64,000 bases of DNA from Rubricoccus marinus (GTDB lineage: Bacteria > Bacteroidota > Rhodothermia > Rhodothermales > Rubricoccaceae). How positions within the stretch are numbered: the first letter of the stretch is position 1; every line of letters begins with the position of its first letter. The position numbers were made by a program, and so were the translations under genes. The stretch spans positions 2,642,370 through 2,706,369 of the forward strand of contig NZ_MQWB01000001.1 of NCBI RefSeq assembly GCF_002257665.1, in the 5' to 3' direction. Positions 7,810-16,211 of this stretch are shown here, piece by piece. A model generated the notes under the pieces. That model was given only the letters and a program-made list of their open reading frames with translations. It was not told the origin of the DNA and did no database searches.

Positions 7810-9666
7810 CTACAGCCCCGTCTCTGACGGACTGCCGGGCGCCGCGGGCCGTGTGGGGGCGCCGTCGCCAGAGGCCTCGGTCGGTCCCATGCCAGCGCGG
7901 AGCAGCGCGGCGTCGGGGACCGTGGAGGGCGCGTCGCGGCGAGCGTGGTAGGTGGGCGAGAGGATCTCGACGCCGGCCTCGGCAAAGGCGTCCTGGATGC
8001 GGCGGTGCATCTCGGAGTAGAGCCGCGCCATGCGCGTCACCTCGTGGGTGTAGGCGTTGAGTTCGTAGGCGACCGAGAAGTCACCCAGCGAGGTCTGGAG
8101 CACGAAGGGTGCCGGGTCTGAGAGGAGTCCGTCCGTGCCTCTGGCGGCACCGAGAAGGAGGTCGTGGACCTGAGGCCACGGCACGTCGTAGCCGATGGTG
8201 ATCGAGGTATGGAGAATGACGCCCTCTCCCTCGCGGCTCATGCGGGAGTAGTTGACGATGTGGTTGCCCAGAACGCTCGCATTGGGAACGGCCACGTCCT
8301 CGTTCTTGGGCGTGCGGATGCGCGTGACGAGAAACGTCTTCTCCACCACGTCGCCAAACGTGTCCCCCACTTTGACGCGGTCTCCGATGCGGAAGGCGCG
8401 GGTGTAGGTGAGGACGACGCCCGCGACGACGTTCGCGATGGCCGTCGAGGAGCCCAGCGAAAAGAGGATGCCCAGAAAGACCGTCAGCCCCTGGAACACC
8501 TTGCTCTCCGCGATGGGCGTGTACGGGTAGATGAGCATGATGGACAGGATCACCAGCAGGAACTTGGCAATCTTGCGTGTCGGCTCGGCCAACTCGTCGT
8601 GGAAGCCCGTCACGTGCGCCTCGCCGCTCTCCACCTGCCGGAACAGGTAGTCCGAGACGCCGATCACCCACCGCATGACCACGACGATGACCGCGATGGC
8701 GAGCACGTTCGGCGCGCCTTCGATGATGAGCGCGCCGAGCTGCCGGAGCGGCGAGAGCGCGTACTGCAGGAGTTGCTCGCTCCACTCCTGTGTCCACGGA
8801 AAGAGCCCGAAAACCGTCGTGAGCAGGAAGTAGAGCAGCACCAGCAGCACGCTCAGCCGCGCCACCTTGGCCACGGAGCGCCCGAACTGCGAGACCTGGT
8901 TGCGCCCGATCACCTCGACGGAGCCGATCCGGATGGGCCGCACGAGGTAGCCTCTTGCGACCGCCGTGCGCCGGTCCAGCCACGCGTAGACGTAGCCCAG
9001 CCCCCGCAAGAGGAGCAGGAACACCGCCAGAAGCCCCAGCGAGATCAGCGCGCTCCGGACGAACCCGCGGACGGTCGCCTGCTCGCGGTATTGCACCACG
9101 GCGCGCTCGATCTCCTCGGCGTAGGCCGCCGCCACCTCCTGGCGCGTCATGCCGCGCCCCGCCGCGTCCTCGTCCGTAACCGACATCAGGATGAGCTCCC
9201 CGATCTCGATAACCGTCAGCTCGTTTCCGTCCACGACGCGCATCGTCGTCGGGTCGAGGTCCCGGTTGCGCGCGAAGGACTCCAGCCGCAGCGAGAGCCG
9301 TTCGGCGCGGGCCTCTGGCGTGAAGTCCCCCAGCGAGCCCCAGATGCGAAACAGCTCGCTCCCGAACAACGTGACCGGAACGCTCTCCGCCACGATCGAC
9401 GACGAGAGAACGGTTGTCGTATCGCCTAACGAGGCGACGGCGGCGGAGTCGAGGTCCGTGCGGGCCGAGTCCGAGAGGACGAGGACGAGCGTATCGCCCT
9501 GCACGAACCGGGCGCCCGCGAGCGTGTCCGCAATCACCGTGCTGTCGGCACTCGCGAGCGAGTCCGCGGCCTGGCCTCTGGCGCCAGAGGCGGCGAGCAG
9601 GAGGGCCAGGAGCAGACCGAACCGCGGGAAACCGCGTGCGAGCACGGACGAGAGGCAGAGCGGCAT
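7810..9666 (-). CDS. MscS-family mechanosensitive ion channel
   Basis: A 618-residue protein with a signal peptide (LLLALLLAASGARGQ, where the motif pair encodes ASGARG). A periplasmic region of about 170 residues follows, then several helices. The MscS core comprises the pore helix region (GLTVFLGILFSLGSSTAIANVVAG) and the beta domain (AFRIGDRVKVGDTFGDVVEK), then the alpha/beta C-terminal domain (HTSITIGYDVPW). Only fragments of these segments are quoted. The last 30 residues are low-complexity and motif-derived. It probably relieves hypo-osmotic pressure at the inner membrane; gating by other signals is possible given the long N-terminal domain. Confidence 0.9.
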   Translation of the reverse strand: MPLCLSSVLARGFPRFGLLLALLLAASGARGQAADSLASADSTVIADTLAGARFVQGDTLVLVLSDSARTDLDSAAVASLGDTTTVLSSSIVAESVPVTLFGSELFRIWGSLGDFTPEARAERLSLRLESFARNRDLDPTTMRVVDGNELTVIEIGELILMSVTDEDAAGRGMTRQEVAAAYAEEIERAVVQYREQATVRGFVRSALISLGLLAVFLLLLRGLGYVYAWLDRRTAVARGYLVRPIRIGSVEVIGRNQVSQFGRSVAKVARLSVLLVLLYFLLTTVFGLFPWTQEWSEQLLQYALSPLRQLGALIIEGAPNVLAIAVIVVVMRWVIGVSDYLFRQVESGEAHVTGFHDELAEPTRKIAKFLLVILSIMLIYPYTPIAESKVFQGLTVFLGILFSLGSSTAIANVVAGVVLTYTRAFRIGDRVKVGDTFGDVVEKTFLVTRIRTPKNEDVAVPNASVLGNHIVNYSRMSREGEGVILHTSITIGYDVPWPQVHDLLLGAARGTDGLLSDPAPFVLQTSLGDFSVAYELNAYTHEVTRMARLYSEMHRRIQDAFAEAGVEILSPTYHARRDAPSTVPDAALLRAGMGPTEASGDGAPTRPAAPGSPSETGL

Positions 9667-9740
9667 GGACGCGGCGCCGGAAGACAGAGGAGCAATATCC
9701 GGCCCCGCGCAGATCGGCGGCGGCCTGGAGCGCCAGAGGC

Positions 9741-11255
9741 TTACAGGCTGAGCGTGCGCGCCTCGCCCTCGTTTCCAGCGCGGTCTACGGCGGAGACGAC
9801 GACCGTTTCAGGCATCGCGCCCGAGGCGTCCGCGCGCAGCGTGTGCGTCAGGCGCCAGCCGGGCAGCAGGACCGTTGTCCAGTCGGCGCCGCGCTTTTCG
9901 TGGATCACCCAGCGGCGGACGGGCTCGCCCGCGGCGGTCATCCGCAGCCACTGCGCGCCGTTCGAGGACTCCACGCGAACGCCCGGCACCTCTGGCGCCT
10001 CGTCATCGAGCCACGGCGAGGCGGGGACGAGAGCGGGCTCGGCCCAGGGGCCTCTGGCGAGGCGGTCGCCGAGGTCGCCGTGCTCGGGCATGAGCGCCTT
10101 CATGGAGAAGTGGATGGTGCCATCGGCGACGCGGTTGGACTCCACGAGATCGATCTGATCGAGGATCTCCTTGGCCTTCCACGTGCCCACGCCCGGGAGT
10201 AAGCGGCTGTCGTAGAGGCCCGGCCACAGGTGACGGTCGGCGGTGTTCTGCTCCGCCCACCAGCCGAGCAGCGCGGGGAAGCTCTGGCCGCGGCTGTCGA
10301 TGCTCCAGTAGAGCTGCGGCGCGAGGTAGTCCAGCCAGCCTTCCTGCTGCCACTTCCGCGCGTCGGCGTAGATCTCGGCGTACTGGTCGAAGCCGGTCAC
10401 GCTCGCGGGGTTGCCGGGCCGCCAGATGCCGAACGGGCTGATGCCCACCTTGACGTGACGCTTGGCGGCCTTGACCTCGCGGTATAGCCGGTCCACGAAG
10501 GTGTCCACGTTGTTGCGGCGCCAGTCGTCGCGGGAGCGCGTCTCGCCAGAGGCCTGGGCGCGGGCGTAGGACTCGGCGTCGGGGAACTGCACGCGGCGGC
10601 CGTCCGCGTTCTCGGGGTACGGGTAGAAGTAGTCGTCCAGGTGCACGCCGTCGATGTCGTAGCGGTTGACGACGTCGAGGATGACGGCCAGCGAATGGTC
10701 GGTCGCCTCCGGCTCGCCGGGGTCGATCCACTGGTAGCGGCCGTAGGAGCGCACCAGGTCAGGCCTCTGGCGCGAGATGTGGGTCGGGTGCTGCGGGCGG
10801 TTCTGCGTCGGGTGGCTCGCGCGATAGGGGTTGAACCACGCGTGGAGCTCCATCCCGCGCTGGTGCGCGAGGTCGATGGCGGTCTGCAGCGGGTCCCACA
10901 TCGGCGAGGGCGCGCGGCCCTGCTCGCCGGTGAGGTACTCGCTCCACGGCTCCAGGTCGGAGGGGTAGAGCGCGTCCGCCATCGGGCGCACCTGGAAGAT
11001 GATGGCGTTCATGCCGATGGCCTGCGCGCGGTCCATGATGGCGCGGAGCTCGCGCTTCTGCTCCATCACCGGCAGGTCGCGCCGCGAGGGCCAGTCGATG
11101 TTGTCGACAGTGGCGATCCACGCCGCGCGGAAGTCGCGCGCCACCTCGGGCACGTCTGCGGGAGCGGGCGTCCCGGCCTCTGGCGCCAGAGGCTGAGCCC
11201 CGGCGGAAGCGCCGAGCGTAAACAGGAGGGCGAGAAAGGAGAGGCGGAACGTCAT
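9741..11255 (-). CDS. GHL10 family glycoside hydrolase (YngK/DUF187-like)
   Basis: A 504-residue exported protein. The signal peptide (MTFRLSFLALLFTLGASAGAQ) runs straight into PLAPEAGTP, encoded by a head-to-head motif pair. The GHL10 TIM-barrel core starts at RAAWIATVDNIDWPS and includes FQVRPMADALYPS, HAWFNPYR and DGVHLDDYFYPYP, with an Asp-Asp pair in a typical catalytic position. Residues after about 395 form an Ig/FN3-like C-terminal domain (PGVRVESSNGAQWLR onward). Family members act on cell-surface or exopolysaccharide glycans; the exact substrate is not established. A gap of 172 bp separates it from divergent rnz. Confidence 0.88.
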   Translation of the reverse strand: MTFRLSFLALLFTLGASAGAQPLAPEAGTPAPADVPEVARDFRAAWIATVDNIDWPSRRDLPVMEQKRELRAIMDRAQAIGMNAIIFQVRPMADALYPSDLEPWSEYLTGEQGRAPSPMWDPLQTAIDLAHQRGMELHAWFNPYRASHPTQNRPQHPTHISRQRPDLVRSYGRYQWIDPGEPEATDHSLAVILDVVNRYDIDGVHLDDYFYPYPENADGRRVQFPDAESYARAQASGETRSRDDWRRNNVDTFVDRLYREVKAAKRHVKVGISPFGIWRPGNPASVTGFDQYAEIYADARKWQQEGWLDYLAPQLYWSIDSRGQSFPALLGWWAEQNTADRHLWPGLYDSRLLPGVGTWKAKEILDQIDLVESNRVADGTIHFSMKALMPEHGDLGDRLARGPWAEPALVPASPWLDDEAPEVPGVRVESSNGAQWLRMTAAGEPVRRWVIHEKRGADWTTVLLPGWRLTHTLRADASGAMPETVVVSAVDRAGNEGEARTLSL

Positions 11256-11427
11256 GTCGGTGTAGAAGCGGACCGGAGGCTACGGACGCGAACGCCCCAC
11301 GCGCTAGGCTCGGTGTGGCGAATCGGAAGGAACCGGACCGCGAGCAGGCCTCGCCACGCGCCTCGCCGATGTTGACGCGGACCCGCAGCGCCAGAGGCGG
11401 GTTTGCACCGCGCCCTTCTCCCCCGCC

Positions 11428-12363
11428 ATGTCTGTTCCCACCGAAGTCACGCCGCTCGGCGTCGGCGGCGCCATCCCCGCTCGCGGGCGCCACCTCTCGG
11501 GCCTCACGCTCCGCCGCGAAGGCCGCATGGTGCTCTTCGACTGCGGCGAGGGCACCCAGCTCCAACTGCTCCGCGCCGGGCTCCTCGGCGACCGGCTAGA
11601 GGCCGTGTTCGTCACGCACCTCCACGGCGATCACCTCTTCGGCCTTCCCGGCCTCATCAGCACGCTCGGATTGCAGGACCGAGAGAAGCCTCTGGCGATC
11701 GTCGGCCCCGAGGGCATCCGGGACTTTCTGGGCGCCGTGCCCGGCATCACCTTTGGTGAAGGCCCGTACCGGCTGGACATCACCGAACTGCCCGAGGATA
11801 CCCAGCACGAGGTCGTCTACCAGACCGACGCGTTCCGCGTGGAGGCGCGGCCTCTGGCGCACCGCGTGCCCTGCTTCGGCTACCGCTACGAGGAGACCGC
11901 CCGCGCCGGCCGCTTCGACGCCGATGCCGCCCGAGCCGCTGGCGTCACGCCCGGCCCCGATTTCAAGACCCTCGCCAGAGGCGGGACCGTCCTCGTAGAC
12001 GGCCGCGAGGTCACGCCAGAGGCCATCGTCGGCCCCGAGCGGCCCGGCACGGCCGTCGCCTACTGCCTGGACACGGCGCCGTGCGACGGCGGCCGCGCGC
12101 TCGCCTCTGGCGCCGGTCTCCTCATCCACGACGCCACGTTTGGTGACGGCGAGGCGGCGCGCGCGGGCGAGACCGGTCACTCCACCGCCCGCCAGGCCGC
12201 CGAGGTGGCCCGCGACGCGGGCGCCAGAGGCTTGCTCCTCACGCACTTCTCGGCGCGGTACTCGGAGACGCAGCCGCTGGTCGCGCAGGCGCGTGAGGTG
12301 TTCGAGTCCGCCGCCGCCGCCGAGGAGCTTGTTTCTGTCCGAGTCTTTCCGTTGGAGGCATAG
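11428..12363 (+). CDS. rnz: Ribonuclease Z
   Basis: A 311-residue metallo-beta-lactamase-fold nuclease that trims tRNA 3' ends. The zinc-binding THLHGDH motif lies at residues 63-69, preceded by the FDCGEGTQLQL loop that is diagnostic of tRNase Z. Late metal ligands are in HDATFGD and GHST, and the C-terminal LLLTHFSARY is also typical. Length is normal for the short bacterial form. This tRNA has no encoded CCA at the one tRNA in the window, which fits a need for RNase Z processing. Six or more motif copies lie in the gene, mostly read as PLA, ARG, PEA and ASG in loops. Confidence 0.95.
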   Translation: MSVPTEVTPLGVGGAIPARGRHLSGLTLRREGRMVLFDCGEGTQLQLLRAGLLGDRLEAVFVTHLHGDHLFGLPGLISTLGLQDREKPLAIVGPEGIRDFLGAVPGITFGEGPYRLDITELPEDTQHEVVYQTDAFRVEARPLAHRVPCFGYRYEETARAGRFDADAARAAGVTPGPDFKTLARGGTVLVDGREVTPEAIVGPERPGTAVAYCLDTAPCDGGRALASGAGLLIHDATFGDGEAARAGETGHSTARQAAEVARDAGARGLLLTHFSARYSETQPLVAQAREVFESAAAAEELVSVRVFPLEA

Positions 12364-12501
12364 GCCTGTAGTGTCGCGAGCGGCACACCAGATGATGTCC
12401 TTCGCCCATCCAGGGCGTACCAATGCGCTTTCCGCGCTGGCCTCTGGCGAAAACGGCGTGCGTGGGAGCGCCGACGCACGGGCGGGCGTAGCCTCTGGCG
12501 A

Positions 12502-14367
12502 ATGGCCGAACCGAAGACCCGCCTCCCTGTCGACCGCACGCTGATCCGCAAGCTCGGCGCGGTGCTGTGGCCCTACCGCTGGTGGGTGGGGCTGGCGCTC
12601 ATCCTCACGTTTGGGGCCGCGTTTCTGGGGCCGCTGCGGCCACGGCTGATCCAGGTCGCGATCGACGGATACATCACCGAGGGCGACGCGCCGGGCTTGT
12701 TCCGGATCGTGGGCTGGCTGGCGCTGATCCTGGCGGGCGAGGGTCTGTTCGCGTTTACGCGCGGCTACCTCACGCAGTGGATCGGGCAGAAAACGCTGTA
12801 CGACCTGCGCGTCCGCGTTTTTCGGCACATCGAGCGCCAGAGGCTGGGCTTTTTCGACAAGACGCCCATTGGCACGCTGATCACGCGCGCCACGAGCGAT
12901 GTGGAGGCGCTGGGCGACTTCCTCTCGAACGCGCTCGTGACGGTGTTGGGCGATCTCGCGCGGCTCGTGTTCATCATGGCGTTCATGTTGTCGCTGAACG
13001 TCGAGTTGGGCCTCGTCGCGCTGCTCTCGCTGCCGGTGATGATCTTTGCGACGGAGTTCTTTCGGCGCAAAATGCGCGTGGCGTTCCGCGAAACGCGCAA
13101 ACAGGTGGCGCGTCTCAACGCGTTCGTACAAGAGCACGTGAGCGGCATGAGCGTGGTCCAGATCTTCGGCCGCGAGCCTGAAGAGCAGCGCCGTTTCGAG
13201 GCCATCAACGCCGACCACCGCGACGCGCACATCAAGACGATCTGGTGGTTCGCGCTGTTTTACCCCGTCGTAGACCTCATCGCGAGCGCGGCGCTGGGAC
13301 TCGTGCTGTGGTACGGCGGAACGGAGGCCATGCGCGAGGCGCTGACCGTCGGCACGTTGATCGCGTTTATCCAGTACGTGCGGATGTTCTTCGAGCCCGT
13401 CCGCAACCTATCGGACCAGCTCACCACGCTCCAAAGCGCCCTCGCGGCGTCCGAGCGCATTTTCGGACTGCTGGACGACGACCAGTCCGTCGAGGAGTCC
13501 GAGACGCCCACACACCTCCCCGGCGGCCGCGCCAGGGGCCGCATCACATTCGAGGACGTGTGGTTCGCGTATGAACGCCTTCCGGCTGAGGAGGGCGAGA
13601 GTAAAGAGGGAGCCGATGCCTCCCTCAACGGAGCCTCTGGCGCCAGAGGCGTCGCCACCCAATCCCCAGATTGGAACTGGGTGCTCAAGGGCGTCTCCTT
13701 CGACGCCGAGCCCGGCTCCACGCTCGCACTCGTCGGGCACACCGGCTCGGGCAAGACGACAGTCCTCTCGCTCCTCTTGCGGTTCTACGAGCCGCAGCGT
13801 GGCCGCATCCTCGTGGACGGCATCGACGTGCGCGAACTGCCTCTGGCGGAGTTGCGGCGGCAGGTCGGCCTCGTGCTCCAAGACGTGTTCCTCTTCTCCG
13901 GCACGATCGCGGAGAACATCACGCTTGGCGACCCCGACGTGCCACGACAGAGGCTCCGCGAGGCGGCGGCGGCTGTCGGCGCGGACCACTTTATCGAGCG
14001 GCTGCCTCTGGCGTACGACCAGGAAGTCGGCGAGCGTGGCGCGAGCCTCTCGCTGGGGCAACGGCAGCTTCTCGCGTTCGTGCGCTCGCTCGTGTACAAT
14101 CCCGCCGTGCTCGTGCTGGACGAGGCGACATCAAGCGTGGACACGGAGACCGAAGAGGCCGTGCAGAGCGCGCTGGACACGCTCATGGACGGCCGCACCG
14201 CCGTCGCCGTCGCGCACCGGCTCTCCACCGTGCAGCACGCCGATCAGATCCTCGTGCTCCATCGCGGCGAGGTCCGCGAGCGCGGCACGCACCAGACGCT
14301 TCTGGCGCAAGGCGGGCTCTACCGGCGGCTCTACGAGTTGCAGTACGCCGAGCAGGAGGCGGCGTAG
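12502..14367 (+). CDS. ABC exporter, fused permease and ATPase (MdlB/MsbA type)
   Basis: A 621-residue half-transporter. Six helices span about residues 1-310 (PYRWWVGLALILTFGAAFLG at the start). The ATPase has Walker A GHTGSGKTT (412-420), signature LSLGQRQ, and Walker B VLVLDEATSS. A linker of about 30 residues between the EDVWFAYE strand and NWVLKGVSF is unusually long and includes ASGARG from a head-to-head motif pair at 13633. This looks like motif insertion at a tolerant surface site. It likely exports lipid, peptide or drug as a homodimer. The start ATG overlaps a motif copy (GCCTCTGGCGAATGG). Confidence 0.92.
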   Translation: MAEPKTRLPVDRTLIRKLGAVLWPYRWWVGLALILTFGAAFLGPLRPRLIQVAIDGYITEGDAPGLFRIVGWLALILAGEGLFAFTRGYLTQWIGQKTLYDLRVRVFRHIERQRLGFFDKTPIGTLITRATSDVEALGDFLSNALVTVLGDLARLVFIMAFMLSLNVELGLVALLSLPVMIFATEFFRRKMRVAFRETRKQVARLNAFVQEHVSGMSVVQIFGREPEEQRRFEAINADHRDAHIKTIWWFALFYPVVDLIASAALGLVLWYGGTEAMREALTVGTLIAFIQYVRMFFEPVRNLSDQLTTLQSALAASERIFGLLDDDQSVEESETPTHLPGGRARGRITFEDVWFAYERLPAEEGESKEGADASLNGASGARGVATQSPDWNWVLKGVSFDAEPGSTLALVGHTGSGKTTVLSLLLRFYEPQRGRILVDGIDVRELPLAELRRQVGLVLQDVFLFSGTIAENITLGDPDVPRQRLREAAAAVGADHFIERLPLAYDQEVGERGASLSLGQRQLLAFVRSLVYNPAVLVLDEATSSVDTETEEAVQSALDTLMDGRTAVAVAHRLSTVQHADQILVLHRGEVRERGTHQTLLAQGGLYRRLYELQYAEQEAA

Positions 14368-14391
14368 AAAGCGGCGGGTTACCGGCGAACA

Positions 14392-14415
14392 CGGGCCTCT
14401 GGCGCCAGAGGCCCG
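14392..14415. repeat. 24-bp perfect palindrome between convergent genes
   Basis: A head-to-head motif pair extended by CGGG/CCCG on both sides. It sits between the ABC exporter stop and the trxB stop, where it could act as a bidirectional hairpin terminator. No T-run is seen on either side. Confidence 0.75.
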
Positions 14416-14453
14416 CCCTTCTACCAGCGATTGCTGCTCCCTAGTGGCCTGCT

Positions 14454-15590
14454 TTACGCCTCGACGACCTCGCCAGAGGCGGAGCCCTCGGCGGGCGCAG
14501 CGTGGTACTCCGTCTCGGTCTGCGTGTCCTCGATCACGTCCTGCTCGGCGAGCCACCTCTCCGCGTCGATCGCGGCCATACAGCCGGTTCCGGCGGCCGT
14601 GACGGCCTGGCGGTACACGTGGTCCTGGGCGTCGCCGCACACGAACACGCCGGGGACCTCGGTGTAGGTGGAGTCTGGCTTGGTCTGGATGTAGCCCGCC
14701 TCGTCCATTTCCAGCATGCCCTTGAACAGGTCCGTGTTGGGCTTATGGCCGATCGCGACGAAGAAGCCCGTCACGGGGAGCTCGCGCGTCTCGCCAGAGG
14801 CGGTGTCCTGGAGCACAGCGCCCGTTACGGCGTTCTCGCCCAGAATGTCGATCACGACGGTGTTCCAGTGGACCGTCACCTTCGGGTTGTTCAGCACGCG
14901 GTCCTGCATGATCTGGCTCGCGCGGAACTCGTCGCGGCGGTGGATCACGTGGACCTCGCTCGCGAAGCGCGTCAGGAAAAGCGCCTCCTCCATCGCCGTG
15001 TCTCCACCGCCGACGATGGCGATGGCCTCGTTGCGGAAGAACGCGCCGTCGCACGTCGCGCAGGCACTCACGCCGCGGCCGAGCAGGCGCTTCTCGTTTT
15101 CTAGCCCGAGGTACTTCGCGCTCGCACCTGTCGCCACGATGATCGCATCCGCCAGAAGCGGCGTCTCCTCATCGACCACCAAGCGGTGCGGGACGAGCGC
15201 GGCCTCTCCGTCGCCAGAGGCGGCGTCCGAGCGAGCGTCGGAGAGCTGATCTGCCCCGCCGCGCGCCTCTGGCGCGAGGTCGACGTGCGTCACGGACCCA
15301 TAGCGGAGCTCGGCGCCAAAGCGCGTGGCCTGCTTCTCGAAGTCCTGCATCATCTCTGGGCCCATGATGCCGTCCGGGTAGCCAGGGAAGTTCTCCACGT
15401 CGGTCGTCGTGGTGAGCTGCCCGCCCGGCTCCAGGCCCTGGAGCACGAGCGGCGCGAGGTTGGCGCGAGCGGCGTACAGCGCAGCCGTGAGGCCCGCCGG
15501 CCCACTGCCGAGGATGACGACGGCGTGGCGCTCGGCGGCACTCCAGTCGAGGCCTTCAGGGAACGGGGTGGATACGGGTGCTGCAGACAT
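14454..15590 (-). CDS. trxB: Thioredoxin-disulfide reductase
   Basis: A 378-residue flavoenzyme that passes electrons from NADPH to thioredoxin. The FAD-binding motif is [15 protein letters not shown] (about residues 28-42), the redox pair CATC at 177-180, the NADPH motif [10 protein letters not shown] and the C-terminal FAD motif FVCGDAQD. A disordered insertion of about 30 residues near residue 108 ([21 protein letters not shown]) is largely built from iterated-motif tripeptides and is absent from ordinary TrxB of about 310-320 aa. The C terminus ([11 protein letters not shown]) also carries motif-encoded sequence. It lies 124 bp downstream of trxA in the same direction, a natural partner. 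Confidence 0.96.
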   Translation of the reverse strand: MSAAPVSTPFPEGLDWSAAERHAVVILGSGPAGLTAALYAARANLAPLVLQGLEPGGQLTTTTDVENFPGYPDGIMGPEMMQDFEKQATRFGAELRYGSVTHVDLAPEARGGADQLSDARSDAASGDGEAALVPHRLVVDEETPLLADAIIVATGASAKYLGLENEKRLLGRGVSACATCDGAFFRNEAIAIVGGGDTAMEEALFLTRFASEVHVIHRRDEFRASQIMQDRVLNNPKVTVHWNTVVIDILGENAVTGAVLQDTASGETRELPVTGFFVAIGHKPNTDLFKGMLEMDEAGYIQTKPDSTYTEVPGVFVCGDAQDHVYRQAVTAAGTGCMAAIDAERWLAEQDVIEDTQTETEYHAAPAEGSASGEVVEA

Positions 15591-15675
15591 GTCAGATCGG
15601 AAAACGGGGGGCTCAGAATACGCGCGAGGGCGCCGGGTGACGGCGCCCTCGCGGAGACTCGGGGTCTAGAGTGCG

Positions 15676-15693
15676 GCCTCTGGCGCCAGAGGC
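15676..15693. repeat. Head-to-head motif pair between trxA and trxB
   Basis: GCCTCTGGCGCCAGAGGC, 22 bp beyond the trxA stop (minus strand). It could attenuate or end trxA transcription before trxB. Confidence 0.7.
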
Positions 15694-15714
15694 GCTGGGC
15701 CGCAACGCCGGCGG

Positions 15715-16044
15715 CTAGGCTGCCTGGCCAACGAGGCTGTCGAGCTTGTCGGCGAGGGTCTTCTTCGGCACGACGCCAACCATCTGGTCGACGGGCTTGC
15801 CGTCCTTGAAGAACAGCAGGCTCGGGATGGAGCGGATGCTGAACTGCTGGGCCACGAGCGGGTTGTTGTCGACGTCCAGCTTGACCACCTTGGCGCGGCC
15901 GTCATACTCGGTCGCGAGCTCTTCGATGGTCGGCGCGATGGTCCGGCACGGGCCGCACCACGTCGCCCAGAAGTCCACGAGGACGGGCTGGTCGCTATTG
16001 AGAACGTCGGATTCGAAGGTGGCGTCGGTGACTGCGTGGGCCAT
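15715..16044 (-). CDS. trxA: Thioredoxin
   Basis: A 109-residue classical thioredoxin with WCGPC at 29-33, the cis-proline loop IRSIPSLLFF and the conserved Asp of VDFWATWC. It reduces protein disulfides in the cytoplasm, with TrxB encoded just downstream supplying electrons. No signal peptide. The gene body carries no copy of the iterated motif, plausible for a small protein with little tolerant surface. The divergent histidine kinase gene starts about 170 bp away. Confidence 0.96.
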   Translation of the reverse strand: MAHAVTDATFESDVLNSDQPVLVDFWATWCGPCRTIAPTIEELATEYDGRAKVVKLDVDNNPLVAQQFSIRSIPSLLFFKDGKPVDQMVGVVPKKTLADKLDSLVGQAA

Positions 16045-16211
16045 GGTCTGGGGTAGTCAGTGGTACAAGTGGGCGTAAGACGACGGGGAGGCGCTCCTGA
16101 GTTCCGAGGAGGCGGTGAAGCTACCGCGCAGCACCTAGCGCGGCCCACCCACACGCTTGGCCGCGGGGCACTTATGACCGGGAGCAGAAGCGCCGATACC
16201 TCCCCGCGACG

